Below are positions 8,089 to 16,314 of a DNA stretch of 40,823 nucleotides, one piece after another. Where the stretch lies: contig DASYMJ010000346.1 of the NCBI GenBank assembly GCA_036009105.1, positions 1-40,823 of the forward strand. The letters are read 5' to 3'. The notes beneath the pieces are model-generated. The model did not search any database. It was not told where the DNA came from and was given only the letters and a program-made list of their open reading frames with translations. The stretch is from JAFAVZ01 sp036009105 (lineage in GTDB: Bacteria > Acidobacteriota > Thermoanaerobaculia > Gp7-AA8). The first letter of the stretch is position 1, and every line of letters starts with the position of its first letter. A program made the translations under genes and the position numbers.

Positions 8089-9975
8089 GTGACGTTCAAA
8101 GAGTTGTTGCTGGGGAGGCGGCGGGCGACCTCCGAAAGCGATGAGGTGCGCATCGACGCGGTGCGCGGCGTCCCCTTCCTCGGCCTGGACGCCATCGCCT
8201 CGGCCGCGTACGGCCCGGAGGCGGCGCTCACCATCCTCGTGCCGGCCGGCGCCGCGGGGCTGGGCTACATCGGGCCGGTCACGGCCACGATCCTCATCCT
8301 GCTGGTCATCCTCTACTTGTCCTATCGGGAGACCATCGCCGCCTATCCGAACGGCGGCGGCTCCTACATCGTGGCGAAGGAGAACCTCGGCACCACGGCC
8401 GGCCTCTGCGCCGCCGCGGCGCTCATCCTCGACTACATCCTCAACGTCGCCGTCGGCATCTCCGCCGGGGTCGGCGCGCTCGTCTCCGCCGTGCCGAGCC
8501 TCCACCCGCACACCCTGTCGCTCTGCCTCGCCATCCTGCTGCTCATCACCCTCATGAACCTCCGCGGCGTGCGCGAGTCGGCCGTGGCCTTCGCCATCCC
8601 CACCTACGCGTTCATCGGCACGTTCGGCGTCGTGCTCGCGCTGGGGCTGTTCAAGGCGCTGCAGGCAGGTGGACATCCCACGCCTGTCGTGCCGCCGGCT
8701 CCGCTGCCGGCCGCCACGGCGGCGGCCGGGCTGTGGGTCCTGCTCCGCTCCTTCGCCAGCGGCTGCACGGCCATGACCGGCGTGGAGGCGGTCTCCAACG
8801 GCGTGCCGGTGTTCAAGGAGCCGAGCGTCGTGCGCGCCCACCGCACGCTCACCGCCATCGTAGTGGTCCTCGGCTGCTGCCTGGCCGGCATCGCTTTCCT
8901 GGCCCGCGCGTATCACGTCGGGGCGATGGACCAGGAGCGGCCCGGCTACCAGAGCGTGATCTCCGCCCTGGTGGCGGCCATCGCCGGACGCGGACCGTTC
9001 TACTACGTGACGATCGGCAGCCTCCTGGCCGTCCTCTGCCTCTCCGCGAACACCAGCTTCGCCGACTTTCCCCGCCTCTGCCGCATCGTGGCCGGGGACG
9101 GCTTCCTGCCGCGCGCCTTCGCCAACGTGGGGAGGCGCCTCGTCTTCTCCATCGGCATCGTCGTGCTGGCCGCCCTCTCCGCCATCCTGCTCATCATCTT
9201 CCGCGGCATCACCGACCGGCTCATCCCCCTCTTCGCCGTCGGGGCGTTCGCCGCGTTCACCTTCTCCCAGGCCGGCATGGTCGTGCACTGGAGGCGTCTC
9301 GGCACGCGCCGCTACTCGCATCACCTCGCCCTGAACGCCCTGGGTGCGGTGACCACGACCGTCGCCCTGGTGGTCATCATCGCGGCGAAGTTCACCAGCG
9401 GCGCCTGGATCACCTTCGTGCTGGTGCCGGCGCTCATCCTCCTCTTCCGCGGCGTGCACCGGCACTACGTCCGGGTGGAGGAGCAGCTCGCGCGGCGCAC
9501 CGAGATCGAGCTGGACGAGATCGCGCCGCCCACGCTCGTGCTGCCGGTGAGCGACTGGGACAACCCGACCGAGAAGGCGCTGCGCTTCGCCCTCGCCCTG
9601 TCCCGCGACGTGACCGCGCTGCACGTGTACGTCGACCCCGGCCGGGGCGAGCCGCTGCGCGACGCGTGGCGGCGGTTCGTGGAGGAGCCGATGCAGCGCG
9701 CCGGCCTGGTGCCGACGCCGCTCGTCTCCATCAACTCACCGTATCGCCTCCTCTTCCGCCCGCTCTCCGAATACCTCGACACCTTGCGCCGAACGCGCAG
9801 CGGCATGATCGGGGTCATCCTGCCGACGCTCATCGAGGGCCGCTGGTGGCAGTACCTGATGCACATGCAGCGGGCCAACCTCCTGCGCCTGCTCCTGCTC
9901 CTCAAAGGCCACCAGCAGGTGGCCGTGATCAGTGTGCCGTGGTACCTGGACCGCAGGAGGAACGGTGAACGATGA
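8089..9975 (+). CDS. APC-family amino acid/cation permease
   Basis: A 628-residue inner-membrane transporter of the amino acid-polyamine-organocation superfamily. It opens with RGVPFLGLDAIASAAYGPEAALTIL, the first helix with its unwound binding region, then YRETIAAYPNGGGSYIVAKENLG. About twelve membrane helices run to roughly residue 455. The last 170 residues are soluble and may form a regulatory domain (PTLVLPVSDWDNPTEKALRF resembles a universal-stress-type fold). I chose the GTG at 8089; a long upstream open frame in the same phase lies across the divergent methyltransferase gene and is not credible. The substrate is unknown. The stop lies within an imperfect inverted repeat shared with the convergent neighbour. 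Confidence 0.85.
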   Translation: MTFKELLLGRRRATSESDEVRIDAVRGVPFLGLDAIASAAYGPEAALTILVPAGAAGLGYIGPVTATILILLVILYLSYRETIAAYPNGGGSYIVAKENLGTTAGLCAAAALILDYILNVAVGISAGVGALVSAVPSLHPHTLSLCLAILLLITLMNLRGVRESAVAFAIPTYAFIGTFGVVLALGLFKALQAGGHPTPVVPPAPLPAATAAAGLWVLLRSFASGCTAMTGVEAVSNGVPVFKEPSVVRAHRTLTAIVVVLGCCLAGIAFLARAYHVGAMDQERPGYQSVISALVAAIAGRGPFYYVTIGSLLAVLCLSANTSFADFPRLCRIVAGDGFLPRAFANVGRRLVFSIGIVVLAALSAILLIIFRGITDRLIPLFAVGAFAAFTFSQAGMVVHWRRLGTRRYSHHLALNALGAVTTTVALVVIIAAKFTSGAWITFVLVPALILLFRGVHRHYVRVEEQLARRTEIELDEIAPPTLVLPVSDWDNPTEKALRFALALSRDVTALHVYVDPGRGEPLRDAWRRFVEEPMQRAGLVPTPLVSINSPYRLLFRPLSEYLDTLRRTRSGMIGVILPTLIEGRWWQYLMHMQRANLLRLLLLLKGHQQVAVISVPWYLDRRRNGER

Positions 9976-10023
9976 AAGATGAAGGATGAACGGGGTGCGT
10001 CCTTTGTTCCTCGTTCATCGTTC
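9967..10023. repeat. GATGAA-rich inverted repeat between convergent genes
   Basis: GAACGATGAA at 9967-9976 is the reverse complement of TTCATCGTTC at 10014-10023. Inside it GATGAACG at 9985-9992 pairs with CGTTCATC at 10012-10019, giving competing hairpins. The left side also repeats GATGAA three times. It covers the junction of the permease and inositol-phosphate synthase ends, so it may act as a two-way terminator, but it lacks a U-tract. Confidence 0.5.
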
Positions 10024-10026
10024 CGC

Positions 10027-11340
10027 TCAGTCGTAGTACTCGTGCCCCAGGTGGGTGACCTCGTCTTCGCCCATGGCCCAGCGCATGGTGTTCTTCATCT
10101 TCATCAGCTGGATGAACAGATCGTGCTCGGGGTAGAGCTCCGGCGCGGTCATGGGGCATTTGAAGTAGAAGCTGAGCCACTCCTGGATGCCGTGGAAACC
10201 GGCCCGGCGGGCGAAGTCGAGCAGCAGGAGCAGGTCGAGCACCACCGGCGCGGCGAGGATCGAGTCGCGGCAGAGGAAGTCGATCTTGATCTGCATGGGG
10301 TAGCCGAGCCAGCCGAAAAGGTCGATGTTGTCCCACCCTTCCTTCGCGTCGCCGCGGGGCGGGTAATACTCGATGCGCACCTTGTGATAGAGGTCGCCGT
10401 ACAGCGATGGATAGAGCGCCGGCTGGAGGATGTAATCGAGGACGCCGCGCTTGGTCACCTCCTTCGCCTTGAACGAGTCGGCGTCGTCCAGCACCTCGCC
10501 GTCCCGGTTGCCGAGGATGTTGGTGGAGAACCAGCCGCGGACGCCGAGCATGCGCGCTTTGAAGCCGGGCGCGATGATGGTCTTCATCAGCGTCTGCCCG
10601 GTCTTGAAGTCCTTCCCCGCGATCGGCACCTGCTGGCGCGCCGCGAGCTCCCACGCCGCGGGAAAGTCGACCGCGAGGTTCGGCGAGCCGTTCGCGAACG
10701 GCACGCCTTCCTTCAGGCAGGCCCACGCGTAGATCTGCGAGCTGGGGATGCACTCGTCGTTCTCCGCGAGGCCGCGCTCGAACGCCTCGACCGACTGATG
10801 GACGGCGGACGGCTGCTCGTACACCTCGGTCGATCCGCACCAGACCGCGACCAGCCGCTCGCAGCCGTTGTGGGCGGCGAAGTTGCGGATGTCCTGCCGC
10901 ACCTGCTCCATCAGCTCCATCTTGTTCGCGCCGTGTTTCACGTGCGGGCCGTCGAGGCGCCGCACGTAGCGCGGATCGAAGACGGCCGGCATCGGCTTGA
11001 TCGCTTCCAGCTCTTCGCGGATGGGATCGAGATGGCGGCGCTCCAGCACGTCGGCGTGCACGGCGGACTCGTACGCGTTGTCCGGAAAGAGGTCCCACCC
11101 GCCGAACACGAGCGAGTCGAGGGAGGCGAGCGGAAGGAACGAGGAGATGCGCGGCGCGCGCCCGTCAGTGCGCTTGCCGAGGCGGATGGTGCCGAGCTGG
11201 GTCACCGAGCCGACCGGCTCGGCCAGGCCGCGCCGCACCAGCATCACGCCGGCCATGAGCGTGGTGGCCACGGCCCCCATGCCGGGAAGGAGAACGCCGA
11301 GACGCCCGCTCGCCGGGGCGATCGATTCTGGTTGTTGCAA
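10027..11340 (-). CDS. ino1: Inositol-3-phosphate synthase
   Basis: A 437-residue enzyme that converts glucose 6-phosphate to inositol 3-phosphate with bound NAD. The dinucleotide motif LLPGMGAVATTLMAGV is near the N-terminus. Later come GSTEVY, the lysine-rich catalytic stretch GKDFKTGQTLMKT, GWFSTNILGNRDGEVL and KIDFLCRDSILAAP, all standard for this family. I start it at the TTG at 11340, which has GGAGGT just upstream (11344-11349); the longer frame from 11403 would begin inside a palindrome and adds unconserved residues. It diverges from the HD-domain gene and heads the glycoconjugate locus, so inositol phosphate may be a substrate or acceptor there. Confidence 0.9.
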   Translation of the reverse strand: MQQPESIAPASGRLGVLLPGMGAVATTLMAGVMLVRRGLAEPVGSVTQLGTIRLGKRTDGRAPRISSFLPLASLDSLVFGGWDLFPDNAYESAVHADVLERRHLDPIREELEAIKPMPAVFDPRYVRRLDGPHVKHGANKMELMEQVRQDIRNFAAHNGCERLVAVWCGSTEVYEQPSAVHQSVEAFERGLAENDECIPSSQIYAWACLKEGVPFANGSPNLAVDFPAAWELAARQQVPIAGKDFKTGQTLMKTIIAPGFKARMLGVRGWFSTNILGNRDGEVLDDADSFKAKEVTKRGVLDYILQPALYPSLYGDLYHKVRIEYYPPRGDAKEGWDNIDLFGWLGYPMQIKIDFLCRDSILAAPVVLDLLLLLDFARRAGFHGIQEWLSFYFKCPMTAPELYPEHDLFIQLMKMKNTMRWAMGEDEVTHLGHEYYD

Positions 11341-11387
11341 GGGACCTCCGGAAGCGGTTCGGTCCGTCGCAAGAGGCGGGCCAGACG

Positions 11388-11404
11388 TTTGCGTAATCCG
11401 CAAA
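11388..11404. promoter_or_regulatory. Palindromic putative operator, copy 2
   Basis: TTTGCG-TAATC-CGCAAA, six-base arms, lies in the 119-base divergent gap between the inositol-phosphate synthase and the HD-domain operon. Its 15-base core matches the site at 8039-8053 except at two positions. It begins about 48 bases upstream of the synthase start and ends about 55 bases before the HD gene, a sensible position for control of both directions. Confidence 0.55.
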
Positions 11405-11459
11405 GGTCAGGTTCGTAACTTGCAGGCGCCGCCTCTCGCTTGGCAGAGAAGGAGCGTGC

Positions 11460-12350
11460 ATGCTCGATCAGCTGGTCGTGACCGGATCGGATGGGGCCGG
11501 TCTGCCCCTCGCCTCGTGGGTCGTCCGGGAGCTGGCCGGACAGTTTCCGTCCGTCCACCTCGCGCCGCCGCAGGCCTCGCGCCGCGCCGGCCTCGCCGTG
11601 CCGGCCGGAGCGTGGCGGGCGGGAGAGCTCGACTACTGGAGCCTCGACTGCCAGGTCGACGCGGCGGAGGAGGAAGGCGACTTCACCCTGCGGGTGACGG
11701 AGGAGGCGGCGGACGGCGCGACGAGCCTGGAGATCCTCAACCGCTGCCAGCGCTCCGTCGGGCGGCGCAACCGCTTCTCCCAGACCGGCCGCTTCGACGC
11801 CATGCTCACGACACATCGCAAGCTGCACGATCTCTCCAAGCCGCTCGTCCGCGCCGACTACAACCACGCCCGCGACACCTGGCAATGGCTGCTCCGCCTC
11901 GACCGCGAGGCCTCGCTGCCGCTGCAGCTCGCCGCGCTCTTTCATGACGTCGAGCGCCTCGTCTCCGAGCCCGATGCGCGCGTGGAGCAGCACGCGGCGG
12001 ACTATCAGCAGTTCAAGGACCGCCACGCGGGCGGGAGCGCGGAGCTGGCGGAAGCGATCCTGGCCCGCGCCGGCTTCGACGCCGCGGTGCGCGAGAAATC
12101 GGCAGCGCTGATCCGGGCCCACGAGCGTTACTCCGCGGAAGACGTCGAGGTGCGCTTGCTCAACGAGGCGGATGCGCTTTCGTTCTTCTCCCTCAACAGC
12201 AGCGGCTTCCTCGACTACTTCGGCCCGGAGCACACCACCCGCAAGATCCGCTACACGCTGTGCCGCCTCGGCGAGGAGGGACGCCGCCGCCTCTCCGGCG
12301 TCCGCCTCCGTCCGGACGTGCGCGCCCTCTTCGAGGAATGCGCCGGATGA
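11460..12350 (+). CDS. HD-domain protein (predicted metal-dependent phosphohydrolase)
   Basis: A 296-residue protein. The C-terminal part has an HD-type metal site: H136 in DYNHARDTWQWLL, H162-D163 in LAALFHDVERL, then H221 and D238 in helices at the expected spacing. The N-terminal 110 residues contain no motif I know. HD proteins are usually phosphohydrolases; mixed-valent HD oxygenases such as myo-inositol oxygenase share the fold. It is divergent from inositol-3-phosphate synthase and is the first gene of a five-gene coupled operon, so a step on inositol phosphate or a sugar phosphate is possible but unproven. Its stop overlaps the next start (ATGA). Confidence 0.65.
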   Translation: MLDQLVVTGSDGAGLPLASWVVRELAGQFPSVHLAPPQASRRAGLAVPAGAWRAGELDYWSLDCQVDAAEEEGDFTLRVTEEAADGATSLEILNRCQRSVGRRNRFSQTGRFDAMLTTHRKLHDLSKPLVRADYNHARDTWQWLLRLDREASLPLQLAALFHDVERLVSEPDARVEQHAADYQQFKDRHAGGSAELAEAILARAGFDAAVREKSAALIRAHERYSAEDVEVRLLNEADALSFFSLNSSGFLDYFGPEHTTRKIRYTLCRLGEEGRRRLSGVRLRPDVRALFEECAG

Positions 12351-13417
12351 AGCTGGTCATCTTCGGGCTGACCATCAGCTCGTCGTGGGGGAACGGCCAC
12401 GCGACGCTGTGGCGCGCGCTCTGTTCCGCCCTGGCCAGGGAGGGCCACCGCTGCGTCTTCTTCGAGCGCGACCGGCCGTACTACCGCGCCAACCGCGACG
12501 TCCACGCCAGCGATGCGTTCGAGCTGGTCCTCTACGACTCCTGGCCCGAGATCGCCGACCGCGCGCGGCGCGAGCTGGCCGGCGCCGAGGCCGGCATCGT
12601 CACCTCGTACTGCATCGATGCGATGGAGGCCACGGCGCTCATCTTCCGCTCTCCCGGCGCGAAGGTCTTCTATGACCTCGACGCGCCGATCACGCTCGAC
12701 CGGCTGGAGCGCGGCGAGACGGTGGAGTACCTCTGGCCGGAAGGCTTGGGCGAGTTCGATCTGGTGCTCAGCTACACCGGCGGCACGACCCTCGACGCGC
12801 TGCGCGGCCTCGGCGGCCGCAACGTCTATCCGCTGTACGGCAGCGTCGATCCGCTCGCCCACCGGCCCGTGCCCGCGGCGAGCGACTATCGCTGCCGCCT
12901 CTCCTACCTTGGCACCTACGCGGCCGACCGGCAGGAAGCGCTGGCCCGCCTCTTCCTCGCGCCCGCCCGCTCCATGCCCGAGGCGCGCTTCCTGCTCGGT
13001 GGCGCGATGTATCCGCAGGACTTTCCGTGGAGCGGGAACATCTGGTACCAGGAGCACGTCCCTCCCCCCGCGCACCCGGCGTTCTTCAGCTCCTCCGATG
13101 TCACGTTGAACGTGACGCGCGGCGCGATGGCCAGGCGCGGCTACTGTCCGTCCGGCCGCCTCTTCGAGGCCGCCGCGTGCGGCGTGCCGATCCTGAGCGA
13201 CGACTGGCCGGGCCTGTCCGAGTTCCTCGCGCCCGGCGAAGAGATCCTCATCGCGGCGGACACCGGCGAGGCGATCGCGCATCTGCGCAAGCCGGCCGAG
13301 GAGCTGGCCGCGGTCGGCGCGGCGGCGCGGGCGCGCGTGCTGCGCGAGCACACCGCGGCGCACCGCGCGGCGGAGCTGGTGGGGCTGGTGGAGGAGGCGC
13401 GGCGATGTGGGGCTTGA
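12347..13417 (+). CDS. CgeB-like glycosyltransferase
   Basis: A 356-residue GT-B type glycosyltransferase. The N-terminal domain opens with LVIFGLTISSSWGNGHATLW, nearly the same as the opening of the minus-strand enzyme at 19333-20418, so the two are paralogues. The nucleotide-sugar side has LNVTRGAMARRGYCPSGRLF and FEAAACGVPILSDDW at about 273-287, the pattern of the CgeB/Glyco_trans_1_2 group. Donor and acceptor are unknown. The start overlaps the HD-gene stop by four bases; the end overlaps the nucleotidyltransferase by 13 bases. Confidence 0.85.
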   Translation: MKLVIFGLTISSSWGNGHATLWRALCSALAREGHRCVFFERDRPYYRANRDVHASDAFELVLYDSWPEIADRARRELAGAEAGIVTSYCIDAMEATALIFRSPGAKVFYDLDAPITLDRLERGETVEYLWPEGLGEFDLVLSYTGGTTLDALRGLGGRNVYPLYGSVDPLAHRPVPAASDYRCRLSYLGTYAADRQEALARLFLAPARSMPEARFLLGGAMYPQDFPWSGNIWYQEHVPPPAHPAFFSSSDVTLNVTRGAMARRGYCPSGRLFEAAACGVPILSDDWPGLSEFLAPGEEILIAADTGEAIAHLRKPAEELAAVGAAARARVLREHTAAHRAAELVGLVEEARRCGA

Positions 13418-14142
13418 TCCCCGCGGCGGGGATCGGCAGCCGGATGCAGCCGCTCGCGTTTTCCAAGGAGCTGTTGCCGGTCGGCAGCCGCCGCGACGGC
13501 GACGCCGAGCGGCCCCGAGCGGTGAGCGAGTACCTGCTGGAGCGGATGATCGCCGGCGGCGCGACGCGCCTCTGCATCATCATCTCGCCCGGCAAGTCGG
13601 ACATCATCGAGTACTACGGCGGCAGCTTCGGCGCGGCGCACATCTGCTACGTGGTGCAGCAGCAGCCTGGCGGTTTGTGCGACGCCATCTTCCGCGCGCT
13701 GCCGCTGATCCGCGACGAAGAGCACGTGCTGGTGGGCCTGCCGGACACGGTCTGGTTTCCGGCCGAGGCGCTCTGCCGCCTCGATGACGGCGACCTTTCG
13801 TTTCTCCTCTTTCCGGTCGACCGCCCGGAGCTCTTCGACGCCGTGGTCTGCGACGAGCAGGGCAACGTGGCGGAGATCCAGGTGAAGAAGGAAGGGGCCA
13901 GCTCGCACTGGATCTGGGGCGCGTTCAAGCTGCGCGGCCGCGTGTTGCGCGAGCTGTACGAGCTGTGGTGCACGCGCGAGCCGCGCGATCCGTACATCGG
14001 CACGCTGGTGAACGCCTGGCTCGCCGCGGGCGGACGCGCCGTCGCGGTGCGGGCCGGCGCGTCGTATGTCGACGTCGGAACGGTCCACGGATACCGGCAG
14101 GCCATGCGGTTGCTTGCCGAGCGCCAGAAGGAAGCGCAATGA
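13405..14142 (+). CDS. Sugar-phosphate nucleotidyltransferase
   Basis: A 245-residue GT-A-fold nucleotidyltransferase like RmlA/GalU. The nucleotide-binding opening is LIPAAGIGSRMQPL with the lysine of SKELLPV at about 20-26. QQPGGLCDAIFRA is the base-recognition region and GLPDTVWFP contains the metal-binding aspartate. It would turn a sugar 1-phosphate into an NDP-sugar for the neighbouring glycosyltransferases. It lacks the C-terminal extension of RmlA. A Shine-Dalgarno sequence (GGAGG) lies inside the end of the preceding gene. The start differs from a longer in-frame reading that would run antisense-like through the glycosyltransferase and is rejected. Confidence 0.87.
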   Translation: MWGLIPAAGIGSRMQPLAFSKELLPVGSRRDGDAERPRAVSEYLLERMIAGGATRLCIIISPGKSDIIEYYGGSFGAAHICYVVQQQPGGLCDAIFRALPLIRDEEHVLVGLPDTVWFPAEALCRLDDGDLSFLLFPVDRPELFDAVVCDEQGNVAEIQVKKEGASSHWIWGAFKLRGRVLRELYELWCTREPRDPYIGTLVNAWLAAGGRAVAVRAGASYVDVGTVHGYRQAMRLLAERQKEAQ

Positions 14143-14879
14143 GCGATATGAGTCTGATGACGGTGAGCGAGATCGAGGCCGAGGTGCGCCGCCTCGGCCC
14201 GTGGTTTCACAACATCAACCTGCGCGGCGTGCAGACGGCCCCGGCGCATTTCCTCGGTGATTACCCGCGCTTCAAGTGGGAGAAGTTCGCCCACGCCGTC
14301 CCCGCCGATCTCACCGGCCTGTCGGTGCTCGACATCGGCTGCAACGGCGGCTTCTACTCGATCGAGATGAAGCGCCGCGGCGCCGCGCGCGTGCTCGGCG
14401 TGGACAGCGACGAGACGTATCTCGCCCAGGCCCGCTTCGCCGCCCGCCTCTCCGGCGCCCAGATCGAGTTCCGCAGGATGTCGGTCTACGACCTCGGCTC
14501 GCTCGGCGAGCAGTTCGACCTGGTCATCTTCATGGGCGTGCTCTATCACCTCCGCCATCCGCTGCTCGCCCTGGACATCCTGCACGGCATCGTGGCGGAC
14601 ACGATGGTCTTCCAGAGCATGCAGCGCGGCAGCTCGCGCCTGATGGAGGTGGCCCCGGACTATCCGTTCGACGAGCGCGCCGTCTTCGACGATCCCGACT
14701 TCCCGAAGATGCATTTCATCGAGCAGCGCTACGCCGGCGATCCGACGAACTGGTGGGTGCCGAACCGCGCCTGCGTCGAGGCCATGCTGCGCTGCGCCGG
14801 CTTCCGCATCGAGAGCCGCCCGGAGGAAGAGGTCTACATCTGCCGGCGCGGCCCGCGGCCCGCCATCGGAGACGCATGA
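14139..14879 (+). CDS. CmoB-like SAM-dependent methyltransferase
   Basis: A 246-residue methyltransferase. WFHNINLRGVQT followed by VLDIGCNGGFYSIEMKRRGA (motif I at 63-74) and FMGVLYHLRHPLLAL resembles the tRNA U34 carboxymethyltransferase CmoB and the uncharacterised TIGR04290-type methyltransferases as I recall them; the C-terminal FIEQRYAGDPTNWWVPN is also typical. Because its neighbours are sugar enzymes, a sugar or glycoconjugate substrate is more likely than tRNA. It overlaps both neighbours by four bases (ATGA), implying coupled translation. Confidence 0.82.
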   Translation: MSDMSLMTVSEIEAEVRRLGPWFHNINLRGVQTAPAHFLGDYPRFKWEKFAHAVPADLTGLSVLDIGCNGGFYSIEMKRRGAARVLGVDSDETYLAQARFAARLSGAQIEFRRMSVYDLGSLGEQFDLVIFMGVLYHLRHPLLALDILHGIVADTMVFQSMQRGSSRLMEVAPDYPFDERAVFDDPDFPKMHFIEQRYAGDPTNWWVPNRACVEAMLRCAGFRIESRPEEEVYICRRGPRPAIGDA

Positions 14880-15760
14880 TCGAAGCGGTGATGCTCTGGA
14901 ACGAGCCGAACAATCTGTCGCACTGGGACTTCGAGCTCGACCCGGACTGGACCATTTTCTCGAGCATGGTGCGCCTCGCCTCGGACGCCGTGCGCGCGGA
15001 GAACCGTTCCATGACGCAGGTGCTGGGCGGCATCTCGCCCATCGACCCGCTCTTCATCGAGCGGATGGAGCGGCAGGGCGTGACCGAGAAGATGGACGTG
15101 ATCGCCGTGCACGGCTTCCCCCTGGACTGGAACCACTGGCAGATCCAGGAGTGGCCCCAGAAGCTGGAGGAGATCCGCCGCGTGACGTCGCTGCCGCTGT
15201 GGGTGAGCGAGGTCGGCGTCTCCACCTTCGGGGCCGAGGAGGTGCAGGAGTTCGGACTGCGCCGCACCGCGGAGCTGCTCGCCGGCAAGGCGGACCGCAT
15301 CCACTGGTACAGCCTCTACGACCTCCCCCGCGCCTGGCCGGCCACGACGCGCCATCGCGAGGCGGAGGGCTCGTCGTATTACCGGCACTTCTACATGGGC
15401 CTCCTGCGCGAGGACGGCACCCCGAAGCTGGCCATGCGCCAGTTCCCCCAGTACGCCGCGGAGCTCGGCATCTGCCAGTGGTTCCACTTCGAGGACCACC
15501 GCCTGGACGACACCGTGCGCTGGCTCCGCCGCCTGGGCGTCCGCCGCCTGCGCACGGGCCTCAGCTGGGCCGACAGCCTCCGCCCCAACGCCGAGGCCTG
15601 GTTCGACCGCCAGATGCAGGCCCTCGCCGAGTTCGACGTGACGATCACGTATTGCTACACCCCGGAGGAGGCGGGCCTCCGTCCCCATCACACCAGCCCC
15701 CCGCGCTCCATCGAGCAGTTCGCGGAGTTCTGCGCCACGATGACCAAGCGGTACGGTTGA
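14876..15760 (+). CDS. Clan GH-A-like glycoside hydrolase, apparently circularly permuted
   Basis: A 294-residue protein with clan GH-A catalytic features: LWNEPNN (acid/base E10) almost at the start and LPLWVSEVGVS (nucleophile E112). In GH39-like TIM barrels the acid/base strand is the fourth; here the chain begins at that strand. After the expected end of the barrel (about residue 165) comes a segment that looks like strands one to three (RRLGVRRLRTGLSW, LAEFDVTITYCYTP), and the protein ends in FAEFCATMTKRYG, which normally leads straight into the WNEP strand. I infer a circular permutation. No signal peptide is visible, so it may act in the cytosol on the locus product or precursor. It is last in the five-gene operon. 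Confidence 0.72.
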   Translation: MIEAVMLWNEPNNLSHWDFELDPDWTIFSSMVRLASDAVRAENRSMTQVLGGISPIDPLFIERMERQGVTEKMDVIAVHGFPLDWNHWQIQEWPQKLEEIRRVTSLPLWVSEVGVSTFGAEEVQEFGLRRTAELLAGKADRIHWYSLYDLPRAWPATTRHREAEGSSYYRHFYMGLLREDGTPKLAMRQFPQYAAELGICQWFHFEDHRLDDTVRWLRRLGVRRLRTGLSWADSLRPNAEAWFDRQMQALAEFDVTITYCYTPEEAGLRPHHTSPPRSIEQFAEFCATMTKRYG

Positions 15761-15839
15761 GGGGTCAGTCGGCGACAATGGCGGCGAGCCCGATGGGTCC
15801 GGGAAGAGACGGTCCGGTGCAGGAGTCCATGGAGATCAG

Positions 15840-16217
15840 ATGCAGATAATCGGTGTGATTCCTCAACTGCGCACGACAGATCTCGCCGAATCGATCCGGT
15901 TCTACACAACGAAAATCGGCTTTGCGGTGGAGTTTCAGTATGAGGACTTTTACGCCGGGATCCGGGCAGGCCACCAGGTCTTTCATCTCAAGCAGACAGA
16001 CGAGAAGGACCCCTCCATCGGCTTCGTAGACGAAGGCGGCCACTTCCACCTCTATCTGCAGACAAACGACGCATCGGCCGCCGCCCGAGCCCTGCAGGAG
16101 AACGGCGTGCCGCTCGTGCGCGAGGTGCACGATACCGCCTGGGGCACTCGCGAGTTCGTCATCAAGGACGACCAAGGGCACACCTTGTATTTCGGCGAGG
16201 ATCTCTCCGTCCGCTAA
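15840..16217 (+). CDS. VOC-family (glyoxalase/bleomycin-resistance) protein
   Basis: A 125-residue single-module vicinal-oxygen-chelate protein: IPQLRTTDLAESIRFYTTKIGF opens the first beta-alpha-beta-beta-beta unit and TREFVIKDDQGHTLYFGE closes the second. Members include glyoxalases, dioxygenases and antibiotic-binding proteins; nothing here picks one. GGAG lies before the ATG. It stands in a visibly more A/T-rich stretch between the two arms of the glycosyltransferase locus, 79 bases after the glycoside hydrolase, and may be a separate insertion. Confidence 0.82.
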   Translation: MQIIGVIPQLRTTDLAESIRFYTTKIGFAVEFQYEDFYAGIRAGHQVFHLKQTDEKDPSIGFVDEGGHFHLYLQTNDASAAARALQENGVPLVREVHDTAWGTREFVIKDDQGHTLYFGEDLSVR

Positions 16218-16314
16218 TCCGTTGGCTTGTGAAATGAGTGCGCACTGGCGCAAACGCTCCACGCTGAAGCTGCCCGCCGCAGCCGTCTGAGCGGGCAATC
16301 CGAAGACGGTTACG

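Noticed and set aside
8044..9624. A long open frame antisense to the APC permease
   Set aside because: Low-complexity translation rich in G, R, D, H and A; the sense strand encodes a clear membrane transporter.
14139..14879. Calling the methyltransferase CmoB itself
   Set aside because: It resembles CmoB in the core, but the cluster is sugar-related, there is no cmoA next to it, and it is shorter than CmoB.
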